Part shown: positions 1 through 10,167 of the stretch, piece by piece
Numbering within the stretch: position 1 is the first letter of the stretch
How the letters are laid out: each line of letters opens with the position of its first letter
Assembly: GCA_964400125.1 (NCBI GenBank)
Contig: CAYNSR010000002.1
Coordinates: forward strand, 124,001-188,000
From: Micavibrio sp964400125
GTDB taxonomy: Bacteria; Pseudomonadota; Alphaproteobacteria; Micavibrionales; Micavibrionaceae
Length of the DNA: 64,000 nt
Direction of reading: 5' to 3'
Translations under genes and position numbers: made by a program
Notes under the pieces: model-generated
Database searches by the model: none
What the model saw: the letters and a program-made list of their open reading frames with translations, nothing else
Told to the model about the DNA's origin: nothing

Positions 1-1651
<1,651 letters not shown>

Positions 1652-1676
1652 AGCGCGGTACCATCTGGGGTAGGGA

Positions 1677-1745
1677 CAATTAAGGATGACAATTAAGGAT
1701 ACAGTATACTTAATTCAATTGAGTTAAGTATACTGTATCCTTAAC
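1677..1745. repeat. Palindromic element, copy 1 (short-loop form)
   Basis: Two 21-nt arms (1693-1713 and 1724-1744) are perfect reverse complements. The centre (1715-1722, TCAATTGA) is also palindromic, so nearly all of 1693-1744 can fold. The arm core is AGTATACTGTATCC, whereas most other copies read AGTATACTGTAACC; the change is present in both arms. Just upstream, ACAATTAAGGATG at 1677-1689 repeats the outer part of the left arm. No T-run follows, so it does not look like an ordinary terminator for acnA. Nothing else is evident in the 267-nt stretch between acnA and the next gene except a GGGAAGG ribosome site for that gene. Confidence 0.85.
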
Positions 1746-1918
1746 TTGTGACCTTCATATTGCCGATATCATGTGGGTAAATCCGGCCTTTCCGGCATTT
1801 TGCCGCCATTTCAGACGGTTTTTTAACGATTTTTGTGAAAACTGCTCTTGTGGTGTTATCGCAAGTTATGCAGGATGCCCCCATACAAACCAAAAAAACT
1901 TAAGGGAAGGCCAAACAC

Positions 1919-3523
1919 ATGTCTGATCGTGCAATCGGCAAACTGCCATCACCCATGGAGTTTCCGGATGTGATTCAGCCGGTCACGCCCAAGGATTATC
2001 CGGCGTTGTGGGATGCGTTCGGTCTGGGGGGCGGCAAGCGCAACGGGGCCGAGATTCGTTATGAACGTCTTTCTGCCCAGATTGCCATTTTGACCGGGCA
2101 CGAACATGCGGTCGACCGCCACGGTCACCCGTTCAGCCGCGAGGAATGGAAAGCCAGCCTGTTCAAGTCGCTCAATCATCTGAACAACGAATTGAAACTG
2201 GGCATGGATCACCAGATGATCGATGTCCTGACCCTGTGCTATACCGCCTTGCAGGAATCTCCGCGTTACGGCGGTGATCCGGTGATCGAGGCCAAGAAGG
2301 GAGAGAATACGGCCGTGCATTCTCTCCATACGATGCTTCAGGCTTTGCGCGTCTATCAAAAAGCGTTGGAAGAAAAACCGGAGCTTGCGCAGAACATCGA
2401 TTTTTTCAGATCCTTCCAGATGACCTGCCTGATTATGGCCGTTCACGATCTGGGAGAGATGTTTGGTGAGGCGGGATCGCTGGCGCAGGTGGCCAGTACC
2501 GGAAACTGGGGTGTAAAAGATAAAACCGCGTATGAGCGTTCGGTGTTTCATTACGGTGTCCGTCTGGCCATTCAAACGGTCATTGACAAAAAGGGCACGG
2601 AAAAAGATTTCTTCGACAAGATTGACGGCATCAAGGCCGGAATCAATATCCAGAACGAGGGTATCAACAAAACGGACCAGCAAATGGAGCAAGAGGTTTC
2701 CCATCTGCTGAAGGGTGACATTCCGCTGAGCATGCGGGCCAAGAAGCTTTTCGGCTTCATGGAAGGGAACTGGGAATGGATCGAGGACCCCGCCAGCAGC
2801 CGTTACCCATTTCTCGGGTATCTGGCGGCGACCTGCGAACGGGTTCAGGGAACGCGCCACATCAACCGCATGATGACATCATCGCAAAGCCCCTGCATCC
2901 AGACGGATGGCCGGATGGAGATGATGGTCACGCACCGTTTGACACCCGGGAACAGGCTGCTCGTCAATTCCGATTACACCGAAGGGCATCTCGGATGGTT
3001 GTGCGATCATGTTGATCCCGAATCGTCTTTTGAAGCGGCGGTCGCGAAGCATGCATTGGCATGGACATATGAATCGGTCGTCGATTTTTACAAGGGCGGT
3101 CCGGAGGCGTTCTTTATGGACCCGGGTTTCAATGAATTGAAACTGGACAAGAACGGCTCGGCTTTTTCTCCGGCGCAAGTTTCCCGGCGGTTGTATGAAA
3201 TCGCCAGTGCAAAAAAAGTCGCGGACATCGAAGCCGGGGCCATCGAAAAAAGATGCGCGCCTTTAAGCGAGACGTTTCAAGCTGCCGTCATTCCCATTGG
3301 ACGCCTTGCCGCAAAGCGGGATGATATTGTGGCCATGTATGAAAAGGCAATCGCTACTGGTTATTTCCCCACGGTCGTTTCGGTCGATGGTAAACGGCGC
3401 GGCGAGGTACTGATTCGCGATCTGCCTGCCGCGTTGACGGAAATTCCGCAGGACCACGATGAGTCCGGTTATCCAAAAGGCATTGTCAAAAAAATTGAAA
3501 GCATCAGGGCCGCGCTGAAATAA
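1919..3523 (+). CDS. HD-motif protein of unknown function
   Basis: A 534-residue soluble protein with no signal peptide or clear membrane segment. The pattern VHSLHT (H134, H137) followed by AVHDLGEMFGE (H176-D177, E180, E184) resembles the metal-binding H...HD...E core of the HD phosphohydrolase superfamily, which hydrolyses phosphate esters or nucleotides. I see no further signature that would fix a substrate. The ATG is preceded by GGGAAGG about 9 nt upstream. The next gene is convergent, so this one is probably monocistronic. The HD assignment rests on motif spacing only and could be coincidental; the gene itself is well supported by length and codon use. Confidence 0.8.
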   Translation: MSDRAIGKLPSPMEFPDVIQPVTPKDYPALWDAFGLGGGKRNGAEIRYERLSAQIAILTGHEHAVDRHGHPFSREEWKASLFKSLNHLNNELKLGMDHQMIDVLTLCYTALQESPRYGGDPVIEAKKGENTAVHSLHTMLQALRVYQKALEEKPELAQNIDFFRSFQMTCLIMAVHDLGEMFGEAGSLAQVASTGNWGVKDKTAYERSVFHYGVRLAIQTVIDKKGTEKDFFDKIDGIKAGINIQNEGINKTDQQMEQEVSHLLKGDIPLSMRAKKLFGFMEGNWEWIEDPASSRYPFLGYLAATCERVQGTRHINRMMTSSQSPCIQTDGRMEMMVTHRLTPGNRLLVNSDYTEGHLGWLCDHVDPESSFEAAVAKHALAWTYESVVDFYKGGPEAFFMDPGFNELKLDKNGSAFSPAQVSRRLYEIASAKKVADIEAGAIEKRCAPLSETFQAAVIPIGRLAAKRDDIVAMYEKAIATGYFPTVVSVDGKRRGEVLIRDLPAALTEIPQDHDESGYPKGIVKKIESIRAALK

Positions 3524-3541
3524 TCGCGTGCAGCCCGTTTT

Positions 3542-4507
3542 CTATACGACCCATTCGCTGTGGTCGATTTCACCGCTGAGCATGCGGCGTTCCAGTTCGC
3601 TGGAGAGGGCGGTTCTGGCAAAAATTTGCGCGTCGTCGATCATTTCGCTGAAATTGGGGCGTTCGGGGCGATAGGTGACTTCGGCAAGATTTTCGAATTG
3701 CTGGATGGCCCCGTTGAGGCGGGCGAGTTTCTGGCTTGATTCGCGTCCGCGCGCGGCTTCGGCGGAGCCGGGATCGAGCATTTCAAACACTTCCTTCTGC
3801 CGGATCATGCCGACCTGAAAGGCCAGTTGCACGCCTTCTAAAAAGGCGGCGGAAACGCTGAGACATTGGGATATCTTGACGCGGCGTCCGCCACGCGGTT
3901 TTGCGGTGAAGTTGAAGGTCATGGTGCGGTTCGGGCCGCGCACGATCACCCCGCAGCGCACCTCTTCGCCTTCGGTCGTCAGCACCAGAGCGACGTTGGA
4001 GTCGTGTTCGATGGTAACCAGTTTTCCCGCCTGCTTGAAGGCGTCTTCGGCGACGGAGACGGCCTTTTCGTAGTCGCTTTTGTTGCGGGCGTCGCATTGT
4101 TCGATAATGTCGAGGAAGGCATGGCGTTCGGTTTCGCCGTCTTCATAGACGACGCGCCCCTTGTGATAGACCGCGACCCAGCGTTGGGGATTGAATTTGG
4201 TTTCAAAACCCTTGGTGATCGACAGCCATGCATAGCGCCAGTCAAACGGTGTGGCGCGGTCGAGGATCGATCCGGTATCCTGAAATTCCTGAAGGATGCG
4301 CGCCGCCATGCGGGCACAGCTATGCATATTCTGGGCGCGAACGATCAGTGTTTCGGACACGCTGCCGTCTTCGGAAACCATCGGCAGGACGATACGGTTA
4401 GACAGGGCGATAACCGGAGGCGCGGCCTCGCGCCGGGGGCCGCGTTGTGCAATGGCGTCCCGGATAATGAATTTTTCGCGCAGCAGGGTAGCATTGAAGT
4501 CCCTCAT
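3542..4507 (-). CDS. Conserved-looking hypothetical protein
   Basis: A 321-residue protein with no signal peptide or membrane helix. The middle (about residues 100-200) is a mixed alpha/beta region (FNPQRWVAVYHKGRVVYEDGE), followed by a strand-rich part around VRCGVIVRGPNRTMTFNFTAKP. The C-terminus is helical and charged. I do not recognise a family. It converges on the HD-motif gene with 18 nt between stop codons. Codon use matches neighbouring core genes, so recent transfer is not suggested. Function unknown. Confidence 0.85.
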   Translation of the reverse strand: MRDFNATLLREKFIIRDAIAQRGPRREAAPPVIALSNRIVLPMVSEDGSVSETLIVRAQNMHSCARMAARILQEFQDTGSILDRATPFDWRYAWLSITKGFETKFNPQRWVAVYHKGRVVYEDGETERHAFLDIIEQCDARNKSDYEKAVSVAEDAFKQAGKLVTIEHDSNVALVLTTEGEEVRCGVIVRGPNRTMTFNFTAKPRGGRRVKISQCLSVSAAFLEGVQLAFQVGMIRQKEVFEMLDPGSAEAARGRESSQKLARLNGAIQQFENLAEVTYRPERPNFSEMIDDAQIFARTALSSELERRMLSGEIDHSEWVV

Positions 4508-4600
4508 GATTCTGATTCTAACATACAGAAAGTGAAGGCTGAATAACTCTTTGGCAAAAGATTAGGCAGGGCTAATATATACCCCGCCCGACCTGCCGTT

Positions 4601-5119
4601 TTATTGCAGCGCCGGGGCGGCGGCCATGGCGCCAAAGCCGCCTGTCGTTCCGGTTGCCGCCGGGGCCGGGCTGAAGAACCCGGTAACGGCGTCTTGTTCC
4701 ATGGCGCGCTGGCCGCTCATTGACGCAAAGGCCGAATCCCAATCGCGGCGGTCTTGCGCGTTGCGGTCGGACATTGTGTTAAAGTCGCCGCGTAATACGC
4801 TCCCATAACCCAGTTCATACCCGCCGATTGCCCGGTTCCTGCGCTGTCCGGCCAGACCGTTCTGGCGGTCGGTCCAGAATTCATCCACCAGATCGACCGT
4901 ATTGAGGATATCCAGATCCTCCATCCCTTCCGGGACATGCAGCATATCGCCGAGGAATTCGTTGATTCCTGCGCCGAAAAAGCAGTCGATCAGCAGGGAC
5001 GCCATCATTGAATCGCGGCTGTTTGCTGCTGTGACCTTGTTGCCGTTTGCGGCATCACCCATCGTATTTCCCAGCCGTTTGTCCGCAGCCTGATTGTTGA
5101 AGTCTTTTTTGCTGTGCAT
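4601..5119 (-). CDS. Hypothetical protein, about 172 aa
   Basis: An unrecognised protein rich in Asn, Asp, Gly and Ala (for example NNQAADKRLGNTMGDAANGN) ending in an Ala/Gly/Pro-rich tail. It lacks a signal peptide. The open frame extends upstream to a TTG at 5209, but the extension is AT-rich and unlike the rest. The ATG at 5119 (MHSKKDF), with a purine stretch AAAGAGA upstream, is the better start. The middle part, FFGAGINEFLGDMLHVPEG to VDEFWTDRQNGL, has the look of a small helical domain. No function can be assigned. Confidence 0.65.
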   Translation of the reverse strand: MHSKKDFNNQAADKRLGNTMGDAANGNKVTAANSRDSMMASLLIDCFFGAGINEFLGDMLHVPEGMEDLDILNTVDLVDEFWTDRQNGLAGQRRNRAIGGYELGYGSVLRGDFNTMSDRNAQDRRDWDSAFASMSGQRAMEQDAVTGFFSPAPAATGTTGGFGAMAAAPALQ

Positions 5120-5371
5120 TTTCGCGGTCTCTTTGCTGTTGTTTTCCGATAGCCCCACTGTAATGCGTTCGGGTAAAGAGCGGCTTAAGAATAGGTACAA
5201 TTTTATCAATTAAATCAATGATATAGACAATTTGTTTCAAATTTTATCTATCCCGGTTTTGTGCGCTTTTTCCGGTGGTTAGGGGCTTTTCGAGGGCGGC
5301 GGGATGGCTTAAGGTCACAGGGCCCGAAGTACGATGCGGGTAAAATTTCTCAAAGTTTAAGGACGATTCTC

Positions 5372-5536
5372 ATGAGTCACCATTCCCCCGCGCCGGATGC
5401 GCGCCTTGTGCCGCTGATTTTGGTGCTGTTTTTCGTGATGTCGGCGGTTGGGCACTATGTGTTCGTCGTGCGCGATGGGCACCATGCCGAACCCGCCGTT
5501 ACGCACGGAGCGGCGAAGGGTGCAGAAAAACATTAA
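5372..5536 (+). CDS. Small single-pass membrane protein
   Basis: A 54-residue protein starting MSHHSPAP with one hydrophobic helix (LVPLILVLFFVMSAVGHYVFVV) and a short His/Ala-rich tail. The ATG at 5372 follows AAGGA at a good distance, and the upstream open frame is an implausible extension. The next gene follows after about 50 nt in the same direction, so the two may share a transcript. The family is not recognised. Confidence 0.6.
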   Translation: MSHHSPAPDARLVPLILVLFFVMSAVGHYVFVVRDGHHAEPAVTHGAAKGAEKH

Positions 5537-5586
5537 GTCTTTTTGTCTATACTTGACCCAGAACCACACCAGACGGGATATGTGAT

Positions 5587-5910
5587 ATGCCGCGCGAAGA
5601 TCGCCGGATTATTTTTGAGTTTCAGGAAACCTACAAGGCGCTCTATGCGCTGAGTATGCAAAAGGAATTGCGCACGCCGCCGCCGGGTCTGGTCGCGGCG
5701 GTGGTCGCGCACCCGACCGATCCCACGAAAGTGCTGGTCCGGATTGAAAATCCACACAAGAATATGGCGCAGGATGTTGAATTCACCCGCGATTTTCTGG
5801 CGGCGTCCTTGATGCTGTATTGCCGCACCTGCCGGATTCCGTTGCCGAAGACGGCGCAAAAATCGGTCGAGCTGGCACCGGACAACGTTATTTTGCGGGT
5901 GCAGATTTAG
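5587..5910 (+). CDS. Hypothetical protein, 107 aa
   Basis: A small cytoplasmic protein without recognised domains. It begins MPREDRRIIFEFQETYKALY and contains VLVRIENPHKN followed by two cysteines (LMLYCRTCRIP), a spacing that could bind metal but is not diagnostic. Its last 23 bases overlap the end of the convergent gene. Codon use is typical of the region. Function unknown. Confidence 0.7.
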   Translation: MPREDRRIIFEFQETYKALYALSMQKELRTPPPGLVAAVVAHPTDPTKVLVRIENPHKNMAQDVEFTRDFLAASLMLYCRTCRIPLPKTAQKSVELAPDNVILRVQI

Positions 5911-6571
5911 ATTGAGGCGTGGCCTGCGTCGTTTCGAGCGTTTTCAGGATATCCCGATAATCCGCCACGGCGGCCTTGCGCCGACGGGCATCGCGGGTGA
6001 TGAATTTGCTGTTGGCGATGCTCATTTCCAGCAACGGATTAGCCAGTTCCGGTCCCAGCGCCTTTTCCACTTTTTTCTTCAACGGTTTCAGGTCGCGGCA
6101 GAGCTTCAGATCGGCTTCCGGGTTGCGGATGGTCAGGGCGCTTTTTTCCAGACGGGCGCCGACGGTATCGGTCTGGGTTTTCATCGCCCGGAGCAGGTTT
6201 TTACGCACCCGGTCGCGGGCGGTCTTGTTGTCGCGGCAGGCCGGAGCGACCGTGCCGGGGAGGGTGTCGTCAAACAAGATGTCGATCACGCGCCCGGCGT
6301 TTTCGACATCGCGTTCGGTCTGGGTGCGCAATTTGTCGGAGGCCGGTTGCAGCGCGGCGATATGGTCCGGGTAATGGGTGGAACAAAGCCGATCGTAATT
6401 GTCGAACATGGTTTTGAAACGTAAAATGTCGCTGACGATCAGCCAGTAGGGATGGGCGGCTTCTTCATAGGCCCTGATACAATCGGGCTTGTCCTCCGCC
6501 CGCAGCGGCGCGGGGAGGATCAGGAGGAAGATGAGGGCCAGCACGGCGATGCGCGATGCGTTTTGGGTCAT
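5888..6571 (-). CDS. Secreted/periplasmic helical protein of unknown function
   Basis: The ATG at 6571 gives a protein of about 227 aa starting with a classical signal peptide (MTQNASRIAVLALIFLLILPAPLRA, probable cleavage after LRA). A longer frame from 6694 has no signal and is not favoured. The mature part is strongly helical and charged, with four cysteines (PDCIRAYE, RLCSTHY, PACRDN, KLCRDL) that could form disulfides in the periplasm. No enzyme motif is visible. It overlaps the convergent gene at its 3' end by 23 bp. Confidence 0.75.
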   Translation of the reverse strand: MTQNASRIAVLALIFLLILPAPLRAEDKPDCIRAYEEAAHPYWLIVSDILRFKTMFDNYDRLCSTHYPDHIAALQPASDKLRTQTERDVENAGRVIDILFDDTLPGTVAPACRDNKTARDRVRKNLLRAMKTQTDTVGARLEKSALTIRNPEADLKLCRDLKPLKKKVEKALGPELANPLLEMSIANSKFITRDARRRKAAVADYRDILKTLETTQATPQSKSAPAK

Positions 6572-6594
6572 GATTGTGATCGGGTTCGACCTTA

Positions 6595-7497
6595 TCACAA
6601 ATGACGCTCCCGGCAACACTTTGCCACCATCCGCCTGATTTTGCAGTCTTTTACAGGGGTCGCCCGTGCCGGAAAAAACGAGAAACCTCCGCAACCCAAG
6701 GGATGCGAAGGTTTCCTTTGTGGGCGGGGCGGCGCTGACGAGGTCTTCGTGAGAAGACGTCCGTCATGCTGCTCCGTCCGTGCTTTACCAACGCTGCATT
6801 TGGAAAATTGTTCCGTCAATGGCGCGGCGGGTGCGTTTTTTTTTAAGAACAGGTGAGAAAGCGCGACCACCGCCACCCACAGGCCGATTCCCGCCACCAG
6901 CAGGATTGTATCTTCGAGGGTCGGGTCGAGGAACAGGTTCATCAGCGAACCGCCAACCAGACCCCGCGCCAGCGCACCGGGCAGGGCGGATAAAAACGTG
7001 CCCGCGATAAAATCAGCAAAACGCAGCGACGATATGCCGCAGGCAAGATTGAACACGGTATAGGGTGCAAGCGGGATCATACGCAGCAGGGCAATACCCG
7101 TGACGCCGCCGCGTTGCAGGGCGGCATCGACGCGCCTGATCCGGGGATGCTCCAGCAGGCGGGAAAAATGATGCCGCCGGGCGAGACGTCCCAGATAGAA
7201 AAAAACCGTGGCGCTCAACATCGCCCCGACCAGCCCGTAGACGACTCCGCGCACTGTGCCGAACACCATCGCGATCAGCAGGTTGAGCGCCATCACCGGA
7301 AACAAAACCGCCCCCGCCAGCAGGTAAAGGGCGCAGACCAGCGGCAGGGCCCATGGCGTTCCCCGGGCCTGTTCCAGCCAGACCCGGACCGCATCGGCCA
7401 GCGCCGCACGGTCGATATCGAACGCCACCCACAGGGCAACGGACCCCGTGAGGGCTGCAAGGGCAAGGAGGACGAGAAGGATGGTGCGGTGAGACAT
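6595..7497 (-). CDS. TVP38/TMEM64 (VTT, DedA-like) membrane protein, with doubtful C-terminal tail
   Basis: A polytopic inner-membrane protein of the VTT superfamily, thought to act in lipid scrambling or membrane homeostasis. The family hallmarks are GTVRGVVYGLVGAMLSATVF and, after a loop, RMIPLAPYTVFNLACGISS. The ATG at 7497 (MSHRTILL) is preferred over an upstream start. The last 75 or so residues (from NAPAAP on) do not resemble the family. The frame passes a nine-A homopolymer (T-run at 6836-6844 on the given strand) and then reads through a terminator-like hairpin. With one extra A the protein would end about 20 residues after the run, near 6785. The real 3' end is therefore uncertain. 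Confidence 0.85.
   Translation of the reverse strand: MSHRTILLVLLALAALTGSVALWVAFDIDRAALADAVRVWLEQARGTPWALPLVCALYLLAGAVLFPVMALNLLIAMVFGTVRGVVYGLVGAMLSATVFFYLGRLARRHHFSRLLEHPRIRRVDAALQRGGVTGIALLRMIPLAPYTVFNLACGISSLRFADFIAGTFLSALPGALARGLVGGSLMNLFLDPTLEDTILLVAGIGLWVAVVALSHLFLKKNAPAAPLTEQFSKCSVGKARTEQHDGRLLTKTSSAPPRPQRKPSHPLGCGGFSFFPARATPVKDCKIRRMVAKCCRERHL
6682..6713 (-). terminator. Terminator-like hairpin inside the VTT reading frame
   Basis: GAAACCTTCGCA and TGCGGAGGTTTC pair around a short loop on the minus strand, followed by TCGTTTTTT. This is a good rho-independent terminator shape, yet it lies inside the annotated end of the VTT frame. It suggests that the real coding region stops before it. 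Confidence 0.5.
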
Positions 7498-7568
7498 CAG
7501 GGCACAATCACGCTCCCCCTCCCGCAAGCAGCAGGGAGGGGGAGGGCGCGTTCAAAGGCCAGGCCTTT

Positions 7569-7820
7569 TTAAAGACCGCGCGTGTGGGGGATATGGCGGT
7601 CAATATGACCCTGCCGCGCATCTTCGCCGCGCAGGATCGGCAGATACAGGTAAAGACTGTAGACCGCCGCCACGCCGATCACAGCATAAACGACTTTCGA
7701 CACGACCGTACCGACACCGAACAGGGCCGCGACCGCATCAAGGCCGAACACGCCAACCAGACCCCAGTTTATGCCGCCGACAATCAGTAATGTCAGGGCG
7801 ATGATATCAAGTGCTTTCAT
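7569..7820 (-). CDS. DUF378 family small membrane protein
   Basis: An 83-residue protein starting MKALDIIALTLLIVGGINWG; the stretch GGINWGLVGVFGLDAVAALFG is the signature of the DUF378 (YuzA-like) family, two-helix membrane proteins of unknown role. The ATG at 7820 is preceded by GGCAGGTG; the longer frame from 8006 runs through a palindromic repeat and is not credible. The tail after LPIL is hydrophilic and His/Arg-rich. It sits immediately upstream of the VTT gene on the same strand. Confidence 0.85.
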   Translation of the reverse strand: MKALDIIALTLLIVGGINWGLVGVFGLDAVAALFGVGTVVSKVVYAVIGVAAVYSLYLYLPILRGEDARQGHIDRHIPHTRGL

Positions 7821-7923
7821 GGTACACCTGCCTTTCCGGTTTTTATGAACGCTTCCGACCAGTCCAACAGCCCCTTGGTTGGGAAAGTTCCTTGCTTCCG
7901 CCGTTGGCCTTGTGAGAAACAGC

Positions 7924-8071
7924 ATCCCGTCGAAAGACGGGATCCAGAAAAGCCAGCGGCAGACTGGATCCCGGATCAAGTCCGGGATGCTGAAACACGA
8001 AATCAACGCAATGTAGCCATTGCAAGTAAGAAATGCCCAAAAACCACGTCACCCCCGCGTTCGGCGGGGGT
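7924..8071. repeat. Cluster of three REP-like hairpins
   Basis: Three small perfect hairpins lie in the gap upstream of the DUF378 gene: ATCCCGTC/GACGGGAT at 7924-7943, ATCCCGGA/TCCGGGAT at 7968-7988, and ACCCCCGC/GCGGGGGT at 8051-8071. The first two belong to the same ATCCCGG..CCGGGAT type seen at 41.3, 42.9 and 64.0 kb. Such units are common intergenic repeats in alphaproteobacteria. Confidence 0.7.
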
Positions 8072-8199
8072 CTGGCCTTTCATATGAGCGCAGTTTTGCT
8101 GCGCTCTTTAACAAAGCGACGAGTTGCCGGATAGAAATTGATCATTAAAAACCGCTCCTTGTGAGGGGTTTTGTTGAATTTAATTAGATATTGACATAG

Positions 8200-8766
8200 A
8201 TGCAACCTATGGTAAAAGGGCGTAAATCAAGGGGGATTGTTTTGCGCATATTTTTATTGCTGGCCGTTGTATCGGCCTTTTTTCTTGGTGGCTGTGCTGT
8301 ACCTTTGACAGGTGCTGAGATGATGCCGAAGTCCCAAGTGTATGATAAATTAAAGGCTAAGCCTCTCGAAAGAAATATTTCCGTTGGTACGGTTGTTGCT
8401 GAAAATGGCTTGGGCGGCCAAGCGCCAGTTGTTACTGAACAATATCAGGAGGCTCTTCTGTTGGGCTTAAGGCAAGCCGGATGGTATAACCACGATCCTT
8501 CTCAAGCCCGATATACGCTTGATGCACATATGTTGGAAATTCAACAGCCATTTATTGGGTTCAGTTTTACGGTGACATCAAAAGCGCAATATTCTCTCAC
8601 GAAAACCAGTTCAGGCGAAGTTGTATATGACGAAGTTTTAACGCTGCCCTGCACAACCCGTTTTGCAGAGGCAATTAATGCTGAAATCAGGATGCGTAAA
8701 GCAACGGCATGTTCTGTGGGTGAAAATATTACGCATTTGCTCAAAGTGTTGTCGGAAAAATTTTAG
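8200..8766 (+). CDS. Predicted lipoprotein of unknown function
   Basis: A protein of up to 188 aa with a lipoprotein signal ending FFLGGC (lipobox LGGC), so it should be acylated and membrane-attached. The ATG at 8200 lacks a ribosome site; the TTG at 8242, 6 nt after AAGGGGG, would give the compact signal MRIFLLLAVVSAFFLGGC and may be the true start. The mature domain contains QYQEALLLGLRQAGWY and ARYTLDAHMLEIQQP, an alpha/beta pattern seen in small outer-membrane-associated lipoproteins. G+C is lower than in core neighbours. The next gene follows after 9 nt and is also a lipoprotein, so they form an operon. Confidence 0.8.
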   Translation: MQPMVKGRKSRGIVLRIFLLLAVVSAFFLGGCAVPLTGAEMMPKSQVYDKLKAKPLERNISVGTVVAENGLGGQAPVVTEQYQEALLLGLRQAGWYNHDPSQARYTLDAHMLEIQQPFIGFSFTVTSKAQYSLTKTSSGEVVYDEVLTLPCTTRFAEAINAEIRMRKATACSVGENITHLLKVLSEKF

Positions 8767-8775
8767 GAGAATTAA

Positions 8776-9291
8776 ATGTCTTTCAAAAAATCTACGTTAG
8801 GTCTTGCTGCGGCATTATTTCTTCTGACGGCCTGTGAAACTCCCGGCCAGAATGTTTACGATTATCGTGAGGCTGGCCAGTCGGTCATTGTTGAATTTGG
8901 CACGGTTGTGGATGTGCGGCCTATCAAAATCAAGGGTCCGAATAGCGGTGTTGGTGCCGGAGTAGGTGCGGTTGCTGGTGCTGGTCTGGGTTCACAGGTG
9001 GGCAGTGGTGATGGTGCAGTTGTTGGCGCGGTAGGTGGTTTGGTCATAGGAGCAGTCGCGGGGGCGATGGCAGAACAGGCCATGCAGGACCGAACGGGAC
9101 TTGATTATACCATTGTCACTGAATCCGGGAAAACAATGACGGTTTCGCAATATTTCAAAAAAGACGAACCTGTTATTCAAAATGGCGCTCGCGTTATGGT
9201 TCAGACGAGTGGGAGTTACCAGCGCGTGTTACCGGCAGATCATTTGCCGGAGCAGATTAAGAGGCCTAAGGGCATTAAAGTTGTTGATTAA
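8776..9291 (+). CDS. Glycine-zipper (17 kDa antigen/SlyB-like) outer-membrane lipoprotein
   Basis: A 171-residue lipoprotein with signal peptide and lipobox LTAC. The centre (about residues 55-98) is a glycine zipper (GVGAGVGAVAGAGLGSQVG and GAVVGAVGGLVIGAVAGA) typical of the SlyB/Rickettsia 17-kDa-antigen group, which sit in the outer membrane and support envelope integrity. The C-terminal part (YTIVTESGKTMTVSQYF...GARVMVQTSGSYQRVLP) is the small beta domain usual in this family. An AGGAG site precedes the ATG. It lies 9 nt after another lipoprotein gene. Confidence 0.88.
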   Translation: MSFKKSTLGLAAALFLLTACETPGQNVYDYREAGQSVIVEFGTVVDVRPIKIKGPNSGVGAGVGAVAGAGLGSQVGSGDGAVVGAVGGLVIGAVAGAMAEQAMQDRTGLDYTIVTESGKTMTVSQYFKKDEPVIQNGARVMVQTSGSYQRVLPADHLPEQIKRPKGIKVVD

Positions 9292-9489
9292 AAGCGTCCT
9301 GATCCTGAAAAAGCCGCAAAGGTCACTGAACGTTTCCCGGACATTACTGCGGAACGAATCCGTAATGTGCGGCAACCCGCATAGGGGAAAAACTTTATCC
9401 GGTGTAGCGCTGTGTGGCTGTTCTTCGATTGTTGAGGGACACAGCCCGGTGAATATTACGTTGCCGAAGAAATAGGCATTGGTTGAATA

Positions 9490-10077
9490 GTGGATGATTT
9501 GATTCTCTTTGGACTGGTAGGTGGGGTTTTAGGGTTTTTATTCTATGCCTTCATAACCAAGGCGCGGCGGATACATGATTCCAGCACGGATAAAAATCCC
9601 GCGTTAAGCGAAGCTGTTATCACGGGGCATATCCCCAATCTTCCCAAGGCCGTAGTGAAATGGGTTGTTGATGGCGATACGGTGATCGTCAAGCAGGGCT
9701 GGCACCAGATAACAATCCGGCTGGCGGCGATTGATTGCCCGGAAAATGGACAGCCATGGGGCGATACAGCGAAATACGGTTTAATCAAACTCATTGGCCG
9801 GGAGTCTGTGCATCTCGAAGAATACGGGCAGGATCATTATGGCCGCACATTGGCAACCCTCTATGTATGGCACAGGCAGAAGAATGAATGGCTGAATGTG
9901 AATGAGCGCATGGTCATGCTGGGCCATGCGTGGGTCACGCATAGACTAAATGACCATCTGCCGCAGGATCGACAAAACAAGCTGGTCAGGCTGGAACGTT
10001 GGGCAAGGTCAAAACATGTGGGGTTGTGGGGAACAGAAAATCCTGTGCCGTCTTGGATGTGGAGGAATGGGAATTAA
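9490..10077 (+). CDS. Membrane-anchored thermonuclease (SNase-like)
   Basis: A 195-residue protein with an N-terminal membrane helix (LILFGLVGGVLGFLFYAFI) and a staphylococcal-nuclease-like OB domain: VVDGDTVIV (Ca-binding Asp), IRLAAIDCPENGQPWG (catalytic Arg and the D-E pair) and YGRTLATLYV (second Arg). It would cleave DNA or RNA on the outer face of the membrane or in the periplasm. Start is GTG. The stop TAA lies inside a small copy of the palindromic repeat family, so that insertion touches the 3' end. The 200 nt before it hold nothing I can identify. Confidence 0.88.
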   Translation: MDDLILFGLVGGVLGFLFYAFITKARRIHDSSTDKNPALSEAVITGHIPNLPKAVVKWVVDGDTVIVKQGWHQITIRLAAIDCPENGQPWGDTAKYGLIKLIGRESVHLEEYGQDHYGRTLATLYVWHRQKNEWLNVNERMVMLGHAWVTHRLNDHLPQDRQNKLVRLERWARSKHVGLWGTENPVPSWMWRNGN

Positions 10078-10096
10078 GGTTACTGTAACTTTAATT
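10072..10096. repeat. Miniature copy of the palindromic element
   Basis: A 25-nt near-perfect palindrome centred on T10084, made of the outer 12 bases of the element arm (AATTAAGGTTAC) joined to their complement, with one G-T mismatch. The internal AGTATACT part is missing. It overlaps the last codons of the thermonuclease gene. Confidence 0.7.
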
Positions 10097-10167
10097 ACCG
10101 GAGGTGCACGCAATTTTACCCTGCGCCGCTGCGGTAAAAGCATGCGGTTTTAAAGATTATTTGGGGG

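Noticed and set aside
5120..5209. N-terminal extension from TTG 5209 for the 172-aa gene
   Set aside because: AT-rich, hydrophobic sequence unlike the rest and a weak start; the ATG at 5119 is better.
9182..9475. 97-aa ORF after the glycine-zipper gene
   Set aside because: It starts inside that gene in another frame and lacks any recognisable feature; the 9292-9489 gap shows nothing convincing.
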